DNA of 64,000 bases from Coriaria nepalensis (Eukaryota; Streptophyta; Magnoliopsida; Cucurbitales; Coriariaceae). The translations under genes were made by a program, and so were the position numbers. The stretch covers positions 20,107,209 through 20,171,208 of the forward strand of contig CP114482.1 of assembly GCA_027186245.1 (NCBI GenBank), in the 5' to 3' direction. Below the pieces are notes generated by a model. It did no database searches, was not told where the DNA came from, and worked only from the letters and a program-made list of their open reading frames with translations. Shown one piece after another: positions 61,741 to 64,000 of the stretch (within the stretch, counting starts at the first letter, position 1; every line of letters begins with the position of its first letter).

Positions 61741-64000
61741 TGATTCAATGACATGATTTTAAGGCTATACAAATGCCTAGTTGCCTTCAAAAGATCCATT
61801 GCAAGTTATGCACAAAAGCCGTGGTTGAGGTGCGAACAAAGATTTCGTTTAAATTTCTTTGAAATGATTTAATTACTAGAACAGACTCGATGACATGATT
61901 TCAAGGCTAAACAATGGATAATTTGCTTGAAAACATCAATTGCAAGTTATGCCCAAAAGTCTCGATTGAAGAGCGAAAATAGAATTTGTTCAAAATGCTT
62001 TCAAATGATTTGATGACTAGAAGAGACTCAATGACATGAATTTAAGGCTAAAAAGATGAATAGTTTCCTTCAATTATTGAATTGAAAGTTCTAAACGAAA
62101 GTCGTGTTTGAAGTGCGAAAAAATAGAATTCTTTCGAATTACTTTTAATTGATTTAATGACTAGAGAAGACTCAATGACATGGTTTTAAGGCTAAACAAA
62201 CGCATAATTGCGTTCAATAGATCAATTGCATATTTTGCACAAAAGTCGTGTCTGAAATGTGAAAATAGAATTCGTTTGAATTGATTTCGAATGATTTACT
62301 AACTAAAAGTGACTCAATGACATGATTTTAAGGCTATACAAATGCCTAGTTGCCTTCAAAAGATCCATTGCAAATTATGCACGAAAGTATTGGTTCAATT
62401 GCGAAAAAAGATTTCGTTCGAATTTCTTGAAATGATTTAATTACTAAAAGAGACTCAATTACATGATTTCAAGGCTAAACAATGGATAATTTGCTTGAAA
62501 ACATCAATTGCAAGTTATGCACAAAAGTCTCGATTGAAGAGCGAAAATAGAATTTGTTCAAAATGCTTTCAAATGATTTGATGACTAGAAGAGACTCAAT
62601 GACATGATTTTAAGGCTAAAAAGATGCATAGTTGCCCTGAATTATTGAACTGAAAGTTCTGAACGAAAGTCGTGTTTGAAGTGCGAAAAAAGAGAATTCT
62701 TTCGAATTACTTTTAATTGATTTAATGAGTAGAGAAGACTCAATGACATGATTTTAAGGCTAAACAAACGCATAATTGCCTTCAATAGATCAATTGCATG
62801 TTTTGCACAAAAGTCGTGTTTGAAATGCGAAAATAGAATTCGTTTGAATTGATTTCGAATGATTTACTGACTAAAAGTGACTCAATGACATGATTTTAAG
62901 GCTATACAAATGCCTAGTTGCCTTCAGAAGATCCATTGCAAATTATGCACAAAAGCCGTGGTTCAGGTGCGAAAAAAGATTTCGTTTAATTTCTTCGAAA
63001 TGATTTGATTACTAGAAGATACTCGATGACATGATTTCAAGGCTAAACAATGGATAATTTGCTTGAATTGATCAATTGCAAGTTATGCACAAGAGTCTCG
63101 ATAGAAGAGCGAAAATAGAATTTGTTCGTAATGCTTTTAAATGATTTGCTGACTAGAAAAGACTCAATGACATGATTTTAAGGCTAAAAAGATGCATAAT
63201 TGCCTTCAATTATTGAATTGAAAGTTCTGAACGAAAGTCGTGTTTGAAGTGCGAAAAAATAGAATTTTTTCGAATTACTTTTAATTGATTTAATGACTAG
63301 AGAAGACTCAATGACATGATTTTAAGGCTAAACAAACGCATAATTGCCTTCAATAGATCAATTGGATGTTTTGCACAAAAGTCGTGTTTGAAATGTGAAA
63401 ATAGAATTCGTTTGAATTGATTTCGAATGATTTACTGAGTAAAAGTGATTCAATGACATGATTTTAAGGCTATACAAATGCCTAGTTGCCTTCAAAAGAT
63501 CCATTGCAAGTTATGCACAAAAGCCGTGATTGAGGTGCGAAAAAAGATTTCGTTTAAGTTTCTTTGAAATGATTTAATTACTAGAACAGACTCGATGACA
63601 TGATTTCAAGGCTAAACAATGGATAATTTGCTTGAATACATCAATTGCAAGTTATGCACAAAAGTCTCGATTGAAGAGCGAAAATAGAATTTGTTCAAAA
63701 TGCTTTCAAATGATTTGATGACTAGAAGAGACTCAATGACATGATTTTAAGGCTAAAAAGATGCATAGTTGCCTTCAATTATTGAATTGAAAGTTCTAAA
63801 CGAAAGTAGTGTTTGAAGTGCGAAAAAATAGAATTCTTTCGAATTACTTTTAATTGATTTAATGACTAGAGAAGACTCAATGACATGATTTTAAGGCTAA
63901 ACAAACGCATAATTGCCTTCAATAGATCAATTGCATGTTTTACACAAAAGTCGTGTTTGAAATGCGAAAATAGAATTCGTTTGAATTGATTTCGAATGAT
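61741..64000 (+). repeat. Array segment to the right window edge, last HOR partial
   Basis: The array returns to ordinary HORs. The A monomer near 62.05 kb keeps GATGAATAGTTTCC. D has one-base deletions near 62.43 and 62.99 kb. The HOR from 63091 has ACTGAGTAAAAG in C and TTTAAGTTTC in D, and the next (A at 63660, B at 63802) has AAAGTAGTGTTTG, the same pair of marks in the same order as X-Y near 36-41 kb. The window ends 55 bases into C (63946-64000). No gene is present. Confidence 0.8.

Larger units (their letters stand above)
49869..63232 (+). repeat. Dispersed D-A variant block, six copies
   Basis: A linked D+A pair recurs at 49869-50150, 52149-52430, 52717-52998, 54422-54703, 58402-58683 and 62951-63232. 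D is 140 bp (TTTAATTTCTTCGAAATG, one base short), with AGAAGATACT and GAATTGATCAATTGC. A has TTCGTAATGCTTTTAAATG and TTTGCTGACTAGAAAAG. Spacings between copies are whole numbers of HORs (4, 1, 3, 7 and 8) after correcting for known indels. Ordinary HORs lie between the copies; only the six listed intervals belong to the block. Confidence 0.87.
1..64000 (+). repeat. Satellite DNA array with a 569-bp four-monomer higher-order repeat
   Basis: The full window is head-to-tail satellite DNA with no interruption by unrelated sequence. Monomers of about 142 bp follow one another in the fixed order A-B-C-D, and the four-monomer block repeats every 569 bp (starts at 1, 570, 1139, 1708, 2277, 11382, 17072, 63660). 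There are 112 complete blocks plus a partial one. In two hand alignments, monomer types A and C are about 80% identical and B and C about 84%; equivalent monomers in different blocks usually differ by a few percent or less. This two-level pattern defines a higher-order repeat, as known from primate alpha satellite and some plant and insect satellites. All copies read in one orientation. The array continues beyond both window edges, so its total size is unknown. A centromeric or heterochromatic role is inference only; no kinetochore protein site can be proved from sequence. Confidence 0.97.

Noticed and set aside
1..64000. CRISPR array
   Set aside because: The repeats are about 142 bp and contiguous, with no short repeat alternating with unique spacers. 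The regular conserved 26-bp box is separated by related monomer sequence, not by spacers.
1..64000. Assignment to a known satellite, including the 142-bp satellite of the beetle Tenebrio molitor
   Set aside because: Similar monomer length is not evidence of identity. That satellite is known as a homogeneous monomer array, unlike this four-type HOR, and I cannot compare sequences here. No taxon is called.
1..64000. Resemblance of AAAAGTCGTGTTT to grass centromere satellite motifs
   Set aside because: The likeness covers about a dozen AT-rich bases recalled from memory and could be chance. It is too weak to suggest a grass.
1..64000. Transposon insertion, microsatellite block or inverted segment
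   Set aside because: Every HOR read is in the same direction, and all length changes are small and explained. No terminal repeats, target duplications, poly-A tails or simple-repeat blocks were seen.

Overview
The whole 64-kb window is one uninterrupted tandem satellite array. I see no protein-coding gene, RNA gene, transposable element, CRISPR array or unique sequence in it. The array is AT-rich (about 32% G+C, counted on one monomer). All copies I read run in the same direction, and the array leaves the window at both ends. This points to a eukaryotic nuclear genome from a long-read assembly, in a centromeric, pericentromeric or other heterochromatic block. The species cannot be named from the sequence. 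A plant or an insect would both be plausible, and I do not recognise the satellite family. The basic unit is a monomer of about 142 bp. Four diverged monomers, called A (142 bp), B (144 bp), C (142 bp) and D (141 bp) here, form a fixed A-B-C-D higher-order repeat (HOR) of 569 bp. Two hand alignments gave about 80% identity (A to C) and about 84% (B to C), while whole HOR copies are usually 95-99% alike. HOR starts fall at 1, 570, 1139, 1708, 2277 and so on to 63660. That gives 112 complete HORs (111 tetramers and one trimer) plus a partial one, and about 449 complete monomers. The offset from exact 569-bp spacing is -69 bp, and the indels I found account for all of it: one lost monomer (-141), a 13-bp triplication (+26), two 29-bp duplications (+58), a 5-bp duplication (+5) and a net -17 from single-base indels. 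A further layer of organisation lies above the HOR, made of multi-HOR super-repeats of different ages. There is a 4-HOR duplication near 3.4-7.1 kb, a 3-HOR duplication near 11.4-14.5 kb, a very homogeneous 1137-bp 2-HOR super-repeat at 16.9-21.2 kb (about 3.7 copies), 3-HOR units at 36.3-42.0 kb that carry or lack a 29-bp duplication, and a 3-HOR duplication at 52.4-55.7 kb. Marker variants change along the window. The left third has its own C and D types, while the right third (about 44-60 kb) has a distinctive C marker, A marker and single-base D deletions. A clearly more diverged HOR lies at 61.1-61.7 kb. The features of most interest are the hybrid D/A monomer at 33.46-33.60 kb, the short insertions that have spread or been lost among HORs, the 26-bp box kept almost unchanged in all four monomer types, and HOR variants shared over distances of 5 to 25 kb. 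Together these look like a satellite evolving by unequal crossing-over, local amplification and conversion-like exchange. Whether it is the active centromere cannot be judged from the sequence.
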